Source: an uncultured Clostridia bacterium (GTDB lineage: Bacteria > Bacillota > Clostridia > TANB77 > CAG-508). From it: DNA of 12,848 nucleotides. The notes beneath the pieces are model-generated. The model saw only the letters and a list, made by a program, of their open reading frames with translations, did not search any database and was not told the origin of the DNA. Numbering within the stretch: the first letter of the stretch is position 1; each line of letters opens with the position of its first letter. The position numbers and the translations under genes were made by a program. The DNA is taken from the NCBI GenBank assembly GCA_947631725.1, contig CANRML010000027.1, positions 1-12,848 of the forward strand, in the 5' to 3' direction. This document shows, one piece after another, positions 7,439 through 12,848 of this stretch.

Positions 7439-8214
7439 GATACCAAATATTTGAGTTAGTAACATATTTCGTTATCTATTCTTTTCTAGGATGGATTATG
7501 GAATCAATTTTTAGAAGTATATGTGAAAGAAAATTGATAAATACAGGCTTTTTAAGAGGACCATTTTGCCCAATATATGGATTAGGAGCTATTATTATCT
7601 ATGTATTTTTAGAACGATTTAAAGATAATATTATTCTCCTATTTGTAATGGGATTTATTGTACTAACAGCTTGGGAATATATAGTGGGCGTACTGCTTGA
7701 AAAAGTATTTAAAACAAAATATTGGGATTATTCAGATCACAAATTCAATATACAGGGAAGGATTTGCCTAACAAATTCAATTTATTGGGGAATATTAGGA
7801 ATAGTATTTATAAAATATATAAATCCATTTGTACAAAAAGAATTACAAATAATAGACACTACATATTTACACATAATTATTTATATTGCATTTTTTATTG
7901 TAATAGCAGATGGAATTACAACAATTGCAAAAATTAAAAACTTACGTTTAGCATTAGAAAAAATAGAAAAATTAAATACACAAATAAAAGCAAAATTAGA
8001 AGAATTGAGGGAAATGGGTACAGATAAGGCAAGAAAAGAAATACGAAGGATGGACATCAAAAAAACGCGTATTTTGCGAAAAATGTATAAAAACGTATAC
8101 CGTTTGAAAAAAGCATTTCCAACTATTGATTCAAGTGAAATTAGAGAGATATTAAATAAAAGACTTGAAATAGTAAAAAACAGCAAAAAAATAAAAAAAC
8201 TAGATGATAAATAA
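7435..8214 (+). CDS. CmpB-family (putative ABC-transporter type IV) membrane protein
   Basis: A 259-residue polytopic membrane protein. The GTG start at 7435-7437 overlaps the preceding TGA (GTGA), with AGGAAGG upstream at 7415-7421. The next in-frame ATG would remove the first membrane segment. Recognition rests on the family signature in the N-terminal half: FLGWIMESIF (18-26), a GFLRGPFCPIYGLG block (38-51), W80-E81-Y82, and WDYSD (97-101) followed by FN.QGR.CL (104-112). I know this pattern from PF06541 (ABC_trans_CmpB), whose transport role is unproven. Hydrophobic segments lie near 5-25, 44-61, 66-85, 113-129 and 145-163. The C-terminal 95 residues are unusual: a very basic, helical, coiled-coil-like tail (Lys/Arg/Glu-rich) expected in the cytoplasm. 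It sits between the Ig-like membrane protein and the GGDEF gene, so the three may form one envelope-signalling unit. Confidence 0.85.
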   Translation: MRYQIFELVTYFVIYSFLGWIMESIFRSICERKLINTGFLRGPFCPIYGLGAIIIYVFLERFKDNIILLFVMGFIVLTAWEYIVGVLLEKVFKTKYWDYSDHKFNIQGRICLTNSIYWGILGIVFIKYINPFVQKELQIIDTTYLHIIIYIAFFIVIADGITTIAKIKNLRLALEKIEKLNTQIKAKLEELREMGTDKARKEIRRMDIKKTRILRKMYKNVYRLKKAFPTIDSSEIREILNKRLEIVKNSKKIKKLDDK

Positions 8215-8226
8215 AGGAGATAGAAT

Positions 8227-9150
8227 ATGGTACAAGAGATTTATATTATTGATGATGATGATTCATCAATATTAGTGTTTCAAGAACTATTTAAAAATGA
8301 CAAAGAATATAAATTTATAAGTGTAAAATCACATATGATAGAAGTAGCACTAAAAAATATACCAGCGATGATAATTATAAATGAAGATGCAATTGATGTT
8401 GATGCAATTGATTTATGTCGAAGAATTAGAAATGACGAAGATAACACCATCACACCAGTAATAGTAGTTTCATCAAACGATAATCCAGAACATCGTATAA
8501 GAATTTTGCAAGAATCAATAGAATACTATATTAAAAAGCCAGTAAATGAAAATTATTTATATTATACAGTAAAAAATATAGGAAGATTATTAACAATAAA
8601 TCGTCGTATTAGTCCACTAACAGGATTACCAGGAAATGTACAAATCCATGCAGAACTTAAGAAAAGACTATTAAATAAGGAAGCTTTTTCAGTTCTATAT
8701 GTAGACTTAGATAACTTCAAAGCATATAATGATGTTTATGGATTTCTAAAGGGAGACGAAATAATAAAATTTACAGCTGATACTATTTTAGCAAGTGTCC
8801 ATAATCTAATAGAAGAAGGAAGCTTTGTAGGACATATAGGAGGAGACGATTTTGTAGCAATTGTTCCAACAACTAATTGTGACAAAATATGTCAAGATAT
8901 AATATCACATTTTGATGCAAAAGTATTAGACTTTTTCACACCAGAAGATGTGAAAAAGGGATATATAGAAGTAGCGAATAGGCGAGGAATAATAGAACAA
9001 TTTCCACTTACTTCAGTATCAATAGGAGTTGTTGTTGCAGATGTAAATCGTTTCTATAATATGCTAGAAATCGGTGAAGTTGGAGCACAAGTAAAACATG
9101 CAGCAAAATCAGTAAGTGGTAGTAGCTATTCAATAGATAGAAGAAAATAA
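8227..9150 (+). CDS. Receiver-GGDEF protein, putative diguanylate cyclase with degenerate receiver
   Basis: A 307-residue cytoplasmic protein. The start follows AAAGGAGA (8213-8220), which overlaps the stop of the CmpB-like gene. Residues 1-120 form a receiver domain: acidic pocket at Asp9-11, Ser82/Ser83, and Lys104 in IKKPVN. Aligned on LCRRIR (63-68), the phosphoacceptor position is Asn52, not Asp. Residues 125-307 form a GGDEF domain: LTGLPGN (131-137), VDLDNFK with metal-binding Asp160, N168-D169, G176-D177 and the signature GGDDF (205-209). The signature has Asp in place of the usual Glu at its fourth position. The RxxD inhibitory site is absent (the positions hold EGSF). It probably makes c-di-GMP from two GTP, without product feedback and without normal phospho-control; activity of a GGDDF variant needs proof. 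It is the last gene of the operon and is followed by a terminator. Confidence 0.88.
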   Translation: MVQEIYIIDDDDSSILVFQELFKNDKEYKFISVKSHMIEVALKNIPAMIIINEDAIDVDAIDLCRRIRNDEDNTITPVIVVSSNDNPEHRIRILQESIEYYIKKPVNENYLYYTVKNIGRLLTINRRISPLTGLPGNVQIHAELKKRLLNKEAFSVLYVDLDNFKAYNDVYGFLKGDEIIKFTADTILASVHNLIEEGSFVGHIGGDDFVAIVPTTNCDKICQDIISHFDAKVLDFFTPEDVKKGYIEVANRRGIIEQFPLTSVSIGVVVADVNRFYNMLEIGEVGAQVKHAAKSVSGSSYSIDRRK

Positions 9151-9154
9151 AAAT

Positions 9155-9192
9155 AAAGAAATTGTAAATTTAAAAGTTTGCAATTTCTTTTT
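9155..9192 (+). terminator. Rho-independent terminator of the Ig-CmpB-GGDEF operon
   Basis: AAAGAAATTG (9155-9164) pairs perfectly with CAATTTCTTT (9181-9190). The stem extends inward by TAAAT/GTTTG with two wobbles, around a 6-nt loop, and the T run continues to 9192. It begins 5 bp after the stop codon of the GGDEF gene and separates it from cwlD. Confidence 0.88.
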
Positions 9193-9232
9193 ATTATGCA
9201 TAAAAAAATTGTAAAAATAATATTTTGTATAA

Positions 9233-9239
9233 AGAGGTG
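9233..9239 (+). promoter_or_regulatory. Ribosome binding site that sets the cwlD start
   Basis: AGAGGTG lies 7 nt before the ATG at 9247. An upstream in-frame ATG at 9178 falls inside the terminator hairpin and has no ribosome binding site. Confidence 0.8.
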
Positions 9240-9246
9240 CAAAATT

Positions 9247-9966
9247 ATGATTGTAATAAACCGAAAAAGAATTAGTATAATTATACTTGTAATTTTACTA
9301 GGAATATTTACATTTGCTTATCAAACAGAGCAAAAAGAAATGGAGAAAACAGCATATACTACAACAACTCCTGTATCAAATAAAGTAGTAATAATAGATG
9401 CCGGACATGGCAGCCCAGATGAAGGTGCTGAAAGTAAAAATGGATCGACAGAAGCGCAAATAAATTTAAAGATAGCATTAAAGGTACAACAAATATTAGA
9501 ACAAAGTGGATGTACGGTGATTTTAACAAGAACTGATGAAAATGGAATCTACGAAATGGATGCAAAAACGATTAGAGAAAAGAAAGTATCAGACATAAAA
9601 AAACGTGTTGAAATTGGAAACAATTCATCAGCAGATATTTTTGTATCTATCCATCTAAACAAAATATCACAATCAGAATATAACGGCTGGCAATGTTTCT
9701 TTCAAGAAAATAGTGATAAAAGCAAGAATTTAGCAAATAATCTACAAAACAGTTTGAATATATCAATGCAAAAAGAAAATAAAAGAGTAGCTATGAAACT
9801 TAAAAATGTATATATTGTAGAACATGTAAAAATACCATTATCAATAGTAGAATGCGGATTTTTATCAAATCCAGAAGAAGAAGGAAAACTATTACAAGAC
9901 ACATATCAAGACAGATTAGCATGGGGAATTTATAACGGAATTTTAAACTATTTTCAAGAACAATAA
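9247..9966 (+). CDS. cwlD: N-acetylmuramoyl-L-alanine amidase, CwlD-type (spore cortex)
   Basis: A zinc amidase of the Amidase_3 family that cleaves the peptide from N-acetylmuramic acid. In spore formers CwlD acts in the forespore intermembrane space, so that a deacetylase can then form muramic-delta-lactam, the cortex mark needed for germination. The product from ATG 9247 has 239 residues, almost the length of Bacillus CwlD. A single hydrophobic segment (about 8-24) anchors or exports it. The zinc and catalytic residues are visible: His54 in DAGHG, Glu69 in STEAQINL, His136 in SIHLN, and Glu202 in VECGFLSNP. The motif VYIVEHVKIPLSIVECGFL is typical of the CwlD branch rather than of vegetative AmiC or CwlC enzymes. 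I see no convincing sigma-A promoter just upstream; a sporulation sigma factor is plausible but not shown. The next gene has its ribosome binding site 4 bp after the stop, so the two are probably co-transcribed. Confidence 0.92.
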   Translation: MIVINRKRISIIILVILLGIFTFAYQTEQKEMEKTAYTTTTPVSNKVVIIDAGHGSPDEGAESKNGSTEAQINLKIALKVQQILEQSGCTVILTRTDENGIYEMDAKTIREKKVSDIKKRVEIGNNSSADIFVSIHLNKISQSEYNGWQCFFQENSDKSKNLANNLQNSLNISMQKENKRVAMKLKNVYIVEHVKIPLSIVECGFLSNPEEEGKLLQDTYQDRLAWGIYNGILNYFQEQ

Positions 9967-9983
9967 GCACAAGGAGGTTTTTA

Positions 9984-10154
9984 ATGTTCTTCGTATTGAA
10001 TAAAGATAAAGTATATACTTATTGCATATCAATTATTACAGTTATCCTATTGTTTTGTGTTGCACATATAATGCTAGAATATGAAAAAGAAGCTCAAACA
10101 GTATCAACTAACGCAATCGATGAAAGTCAGAATATATGTATAAATTTTCCATAA
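9984..10154 (+). CDS. 56-residue single-pass membrane peptide, possible PdaB-leader remnant
   Basis: A small gene with a perfect ribosome binding site (AAGGAGG, 9971-9977) at 6 nt from its ATG. The product starts MFFVLNKDKV, has one hydrophobic helix at about 13-31 and a polar tail containing TVSTNA (39-44), and ends at a TAA at 10152. The beginning (MFF-hydrophobic-N-K-x-K, membrane segment, then T-V-x-T-N) resembles the signal anchor of clostridial PdaB-type polysaccharide deacetylases, which act with CwlD on the cortex. The catalytic domain is absent, and the next gene does not encode it in any frame I could see. So this may be a truncated pdaB, or a genuine small membrane protein kept beside cwlD. 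The intact ribosome binding site favours real translation. Similarity is from memory only. Confidence 0.65.
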   Translation: MFFVLNKDKVYTYCISIITVILLFCVAHIMLEYEKEAQTVSTNAIDESQNICINFP

Positions 10155-10190
10155 TTACAAATACTATATCAATAGAATGGAGTTTTGTTT

Positions 10191-10682
10191 ATGATATTTA
10201 TTGGTATAGTTGCGAAACCAAAAAAACAAAATAGTTTAATAAAATTAATAAAACAACAAAAAGACTTAAATATTATCTTAATTAAAGATAGCAATATTGA
10301 AAATTTGCAAAGCATAAAATTTGACACTATATTTATAGATGCAAATATTCAAACCTTTAAAAATATAGAATTATTGGATAATATATGCAAAAAAACAAAA
10401 TATATAGCAGTAAACACAGATAATAATAAAAATTTAGAGATTTTAAAGGAAGAGAAAAAATCAGTAATCACTTATGGGCTAAATCATAAGTGCACAATAA
10501 CAGTATCAAGCATAAAGGAAGAATTTGCAATGATAGCAATACAAAGAGAAATTATAAAAAAGAACGGAAAACTACAAGAAATAGGAGAAATAAAAGTAAA
10601 GAAAAATGAAAAATTAGACATATATGAGTATATGATACTGGTAATTTGTGATATATTATATGGAAAATTCATGAAAAATTGA
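10191..10682 (+). CDS. 163-residue protein of unknown function with a Mur-ligase-like motif
   Basis: The ATG at 10191 follows AATGGAG (10176-10182) at 8 nt and is preferred to a TTG six bases upstream. The first half alternates short beta strands and helices in a Rossmann-like way: IFIGIVAK (2-9), NIILIK (27-32), FDTIFIDA (44-51), YIAVNTD (71-77). It ends in SVITYGLNHKCTITVSSI (91-108). That last stretch, an acidic 'NTD' followed by VITYGLN.K.T.T...I, resembles the central ATP-binding domain of Mur ligases around the nucleotide-adjacent strand. The P-loop (GTNGKT) and the rest of the ligase are absent. A hydrophobic patch at 145-158 lies near the C-terminus. It is downstream of cwlD and the small membrane peptide and may share their transcript, which would hint at a spore or wall role. 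No enzymatic activity can be claimed. Confidence 0.75.
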   Translation: MIFIGIVAKPKKQNSLIKLIKQQKDLNIILIKDSNIENLQSIKFDTIFIDANIQTFKNIELLDNICKKTKYIAVNTDNNKNLEILKEEKKSVITYGLNHKCTITVSSIKEEFAMIAIQREIIKKNGKLQEIGEIKVKKNEKLDIYEYMILVICDILYGKFMKN

Positions 10683-10701
10683 AAAAAATTAACTTTTTAT
10701 G

Positions 10702-10730
10702 TAGACAAATCCAAAAAAATGTTGTATAAT
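10702..10730 (+). promoter_or_regulatory. Sigma-A promoter for the SSB-like gene
   Basis: TAGACA (10702-10707) and TATAAT (10725-10730) are separated by 17 bp, giving a start near 10737 and a 60-nt leader. The leader holds an 8-bp direct repeat ACTATACA (10742-10749 and 10758-10765). ATGTAGAC also occurs twice, over the -35 region (10699-10706) and just after the start site (10736-10743). Confidence 0.8.
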
Positions 10731-10782
10731 AGTAGATGTAGACTATACAGAAGGATAACTATACAATTGAAAAATAAAAATA

Positions 10783-10790
10783 GGGAGGAA
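10783..10790 (+). promoter_or_regulatory. Ribosome binding site that sets a TTG start
   Basis: GGGAGGAA ends 6 nt before a TTG at 10797. The in-frame ATG at 10719 lies between the -35 and -10 boxes of the promoter and so cannot be on that transcript. Confidence 0.85.
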
Positions 10791-10796
10791 ATAAAA

Positions 10797-11507
10797 TTGG
10801 ATACAAATTATTTAGAAAGCAACTATTTAACATTAGTTGGAAAAGTTACAGGAGAAAAACAATTTAGTCATGAAATTTATGGAGAAAAGTTTTATACTTT
10901 TAAATTAAGTATAGCACGTTTAAGCGGAAATGCAGACATAATACCAATTACAGTTTCTGAAAGAATTATAAATGATGAAATGTTAGCTGAAGGTAAAAAA
11001 CTATTAGTAAAAGGTCAATTTAGATCATATAATAGTTATGAAAATGAAAAAAACAAACTAATTTTAACAGTTTTCGCTAAAGACATTGTTGAATTAAATG
11101 AAGAAAATGAAGATGAGAGTGAATTTGCAAAAAAGGACGGAGTAACAAATGAGGTTGTTTTAGTAGGATTTATTTGTAAAAAACCAATATATCGTCAAAC
11201 ACCATTTGGAAGAGAAATTGCAGATTTATTACTAGCTGTAAATAGAGCATACAATAAATCAGACTATATTCCAAGTATCGCTTGGGGAAGAAATGCAAGA
11301 TTTTCTCAAAACTTAGAAGTTGGAACTAAAGTAAGAGTTGTAGGTAGAGTACAATCAAGAGAATATGAGAAAAAACATGAAGATGGTACAGTAGAGAATA
11401 GAATTGCATATGAAGTTTCAATAGGAAGTTTAGAGATTGTTGAAGAAATAGACCCAGAAAAAGAGGCAGAAGCAGAAAATATAGAAGAAAATAAAGAAGC
11501 GGTATAA
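10797..11507 (+). CDS. Tandem OB-fold single-stranded DNA-binding-like protein
   Basis: A 236-residue protein from a TTG start, chosen by the ribosome binding site and the promoter position. It has two OB-fold regions. Residues 8-100 (LTLVGKV..., GKKLLVKGQF...) are divergent. Residues 117-216 carry the SSB signature: NEVVLVGFICKKP, T135-P136-FGRE, LLLAVNRAY, SDYIPSIAWGRNA (155-167), VRVVGRVQSREY (179-190), and a closing YEVSIGSLEIVE. The second domain is the kind seen in PriB/SSB-type proteins, so binding of single-stranded DNA is likely. The first may have lost or changed that role. An acidic linker (about 100-115) and an acidic tail (217-236) flank the second domain. The tail ends EENKEAV and lacks the DDDIPF-type tip with which canonical SSB recruits partners. 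It probably is not the housekeeping replication SSB. The gene is monocistronic, with its own promoter and two terminators. Confidence 0.85.
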   Translation: MDTNYLESNYLTLVGKVTGEKQFSHEIYGEKFYTFKLSIARLSGNADIIPITVSERIINDEMLAEGKKLLVKGQFRSYNSYENEKNKLILTVFAKDIVELNEENEDESEFAKKDGVTNEVVLVGFICKKPIYRQTPFGREIADLLLAVNRAYNKSDYIPSIAWGRNARFSQNLEVGTKVRVVGRVQSREYEKKHEDGTVENRIAYEVSIGSLEIVEEIDPEKEAEAENIEENKEAV

Positions 11508-11530
11508 AACTGCTTCTAATTTTTATTTTA
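11495..11530 (+). terminator. First terminator after the SSB-like gene, overlapping its stop codon
   Basis: AGAAGCGGT (11495-11503) pairs with ACTGCTTCT (11509-11517), with one G-T wobble and a 5-nt loop. The stop codon sits in the loop. A T-rich stretch follows at 11520-11530. The last codons (Glu-Ala-Val) form the left arm. Confidence 0.75.
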
Positions 11531-11570
11531 TATACTTGCTTTTTATAAAAAAAGCAAGTATAATTTTTTT
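11531..11570 (+). terminator. Second, strong terminator after the SSB-like gene
   Basis: A 14-bp perfect stem, TATACTTGCTTTTT (11531-11544) with its complement (11549-11562), has a 4-nt loop and is followed by seven T (11564-11570). The right arm also contains TATAAT (11559-11564), 17 bp after TTGCTT (11536-11541), which could act as a weak promoter for the next gene. Confidence 0.92.
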
Positions 11571-11597
11571 ATATAAGAAATTAAATTTGGAGGAAAT

Positions 11598-12848
11598 ATG
11601 AAACAGAAAAAAGATATAAAAATATCAAAGGAGACAATATTTATATTAGTAGCACTTGCATTAATTGTCATATTTTCAATTGCTATAACACCTGTAACTT
11701 TGCAAAATGATACATATTATACAGTGAAAATAGGAGAGCATATACAAAAATATGGAATAGATATGAAAGATCCATTTTCTTGGCATGACGGATTAACATA
11801 TACATATCCACATTGGCTATATGATTTAATATCATATGCAATATATGCTAATTTTGGATGGCAAGGAATATATGTTACTACTTGTATATTATCTTGTATT
11901 TTAGGATTATCACTATTTGGAGTAATAAAGAAAATATCAAAAAATGATGTAGTATCTTTTGTAATCACGATAGGTGCAATGTATGTGTTAAAACCATATA
12001 TTGCTGCAAGGGCACAATTAGTTACATTTATTTTATTTATTTGGACAATATTTTTTATAGAGCAATTCTTAGAAAAAAAGAAATGGTATTATGCACTTGC
12101 TTTAATAATAATACCAATAATTATAGCCAATATGCATGTGGCAGTATTTCCATTTTATTTTGTTTTATATTTGCCATATATAGCAGAATATCTAATTGCA
12201 AATATAGCAGACATAATAATACAAGAAAAAATACAGATGTTTATTTTAAATAAAAAAATTAAGCTATTAGAGAAAAATAAAGAAAAAGGCAAAAAAATAG
12301 ATGAAGAAAAGCTTAAAGCTTTACAAGAAAAGAAAGGAAAGCAAGAAGAAAAACTATCAAGAATTAAAATAAAAAGAGGAAAGACACAAAAAAATCCATA
12401 TAAGATACGAATAGAAAATAATAAAAATGTTAAATTTTTAATTTTAATAATGATAATATGCATATTTACAGGACTACTAACACCAATAGGAGATGCACCA
12501 TATACCTATTTATATAAAACTATGAAGGGAAATACAGTAAGTAATATAAATGAACATTTACCGATGACATTAGCAGAAAATGCAGAAGCAACATGTATAA
12601 TAATTATATTTTTAGCAGTATTAACATTTACAAAAGCAAAAATAAAGTTAAGAGATCTATTTTTTATAGCTGGACTATGTTATTTAATGTTTTCATCAAG
12701 AAGACAGATTACTATGTTTACAATCATAGGGGCAATTGTTTTAGCAAGATTACTTATGCAAATGTTTTCAGAATATAAAGTGGATACAAGTAAATTCTTA
12801 AAATATATAGTAAAACCAATTCCTTTGATTTTCATAATAGTATCAATA
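11598..12848 (+). CDS. Polytopic membrane protein, probable GT-C-fold glycosyltransferase, 3' end outside window
   Basis: An open frame of 417 codons running off the window, from an ATG preceded by TTGGAGGAAA (11587-11596). A first membrane helix (12-34) leads into an outside loop with NDTYYTVKIGEHI (37-49) and the stretches KDPFSWH and YTYPHWLYD up to residue 76. This resembles the loop of large GT-C-like membrane proteins that read D-x-W-W-H...G..I...DPFS..H.WL. Later landmarks agree: R138, ANMHVAVF (177-184, the 'NxHG' position), LLTPIGDAPYTYL (293-305, the 'NPyG' position), INEHLP (317-322, the 'EWxP' position) and SSRRQITMF (366-374). Asp38 would be the likely catalytic or metal residue. 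GT-C enzymes transfer sugars from lipid carriers outside the membrane, so a role in wall polymer or protein glycosylation is inferred. Residues 210-275 are a very Lys/Glu-rich coiled segment between membrane blocks, unusual for the family. At least eight hydrophobic segments are visible before the cut. Confidence 0.7.
   Translation, partial: MKQKKDIKISKETIFILVALALIVIFSIAITPVTLQNDTYYTVKIGEHIQKYGIDMKDPFSWHDGLTYTYPHWLYDLISYAIYANFGWQGIYVTTCILSCILGLSLFGVIKKISKNDVVSFVITIGAMYVLKPYIAARAQLVTFILFIWTIFFIEQFLEKKKWYYALALIIIPIIIANMHVAVFPFYFVLYLPYIAEYLIANIADIIIQEKIQMFILNKKIKLLEKNKEKGKKIDEEKLKALQEKKGKQEEKLSRIKIKRGKTQKNPYKIRIENNKNVKFLILIMIICIFTGLLTPIGDAPYTYLYKTMKGNTVSNINEHLPMTLAENAEATCIIIIFLAVLTFTKAKIKLRDLFFIAGLCYLMFSSRRQITMFTIIGAIVLARLLMQMFSEYKVDTSKFLKYIVKPIPLIFIIVSI

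Noticed and set aside
9178..9246. Upstream start for cwlD
   Set aside because: The ATG lies within the terminator of the preceding operon and adds 23 residues with no family support.
10155..10190. Frameshifted remainder of a deacetylase after the 56-residue gene
   Set aside because: No frame between the small gene and the next one, or within the next one, shows deacetylase motifs.
10719..10796. Upstream ATG for the SSB-like gene
   Set aside because: It falls within the promoter, so it is not on the transcript; the TTG at 10797 has a strong ribosome binding site.

Overview
The window is AT-rich DNA from what looks like a low-GC, Gram-positive, probably endospore-forming member of the Clostridia. 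The grounds are strong AGGAGG-type ribosome binding sites, AGA/GCA/ACA-rich codon use, a CwlD-type spore-cortex amidase, a DacF-like D,D-carboxypeptidase, and a giant surface protein built of repeated 'FDLALRK...' modules of a kind I associate with uncultured gut Clostridia. The taxonomic placement is inference; there is no rRNA gene here.

Layout. (1) 1-942, minus strand: the N-terminal 314 residues of a secreted D-alanyl-D-alanine carboxypeptidase, cut by the window edge. (2) 943-1241: a divergent intergenic region with two candidate plus-strand promoters and a 10-bp perfect inverted repeat in the leader of the next gene. (3) 1242-6323, plus: a 1693-residue surface protein with signal peptide, a thioester-type head domain (Cys93/Gln199), six DUF11-like repeats of about 230-237 residues joined by acidic linkers, and a C-terminal anchor with a non-canonical SIKTG motif. 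Repeats 2 and 3 are a recent 705-bp tandem duplication. A strong terminator follows. (4) 6384-9192: an operon with a good promoter and its own terminator. It encodes a membrane-anchored three-domain beta-sandwich (Ig-like) protein, a CmpB-family membrane protein (GTG start overlapping the upstream stop), and a receiver-GGDEF protein whose receiver has Asn in place of the phosphoacceptor Asp. (5) 9247-10682: cwlD, a 56-residue single-pass membrane peptide that resembles only the leader of a PdaB-type deacetylase, and a 163-residue orphan with a faint Mur-ligase-like motif. (6) 10702-11570: a promoter, a tandem OB-fold SSB-like protein with a TTG start, and two back-to-back terminators. (7) 11598 to the window end: an incomplete polytopic membrane protein with features of GT-C-fold glycosyltransferases, interrupted by a long Lys/Glu-rich coiled insertion.

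Most of the products act at the cell envelope: peptidoglycan trimming (DacF-like), covalent host or matrix adhesion (thioester adhesin), spore cortex maturation (CwlD) and possibly surface glycosylation (GT-C). The GGDEF protein could link c-di-GMP to this, since c-di-GMP often controls adhesins in Firmicutes, but nothing in the sequence proves the link. I could run no searches; similarity statements are from recognition of motifs.
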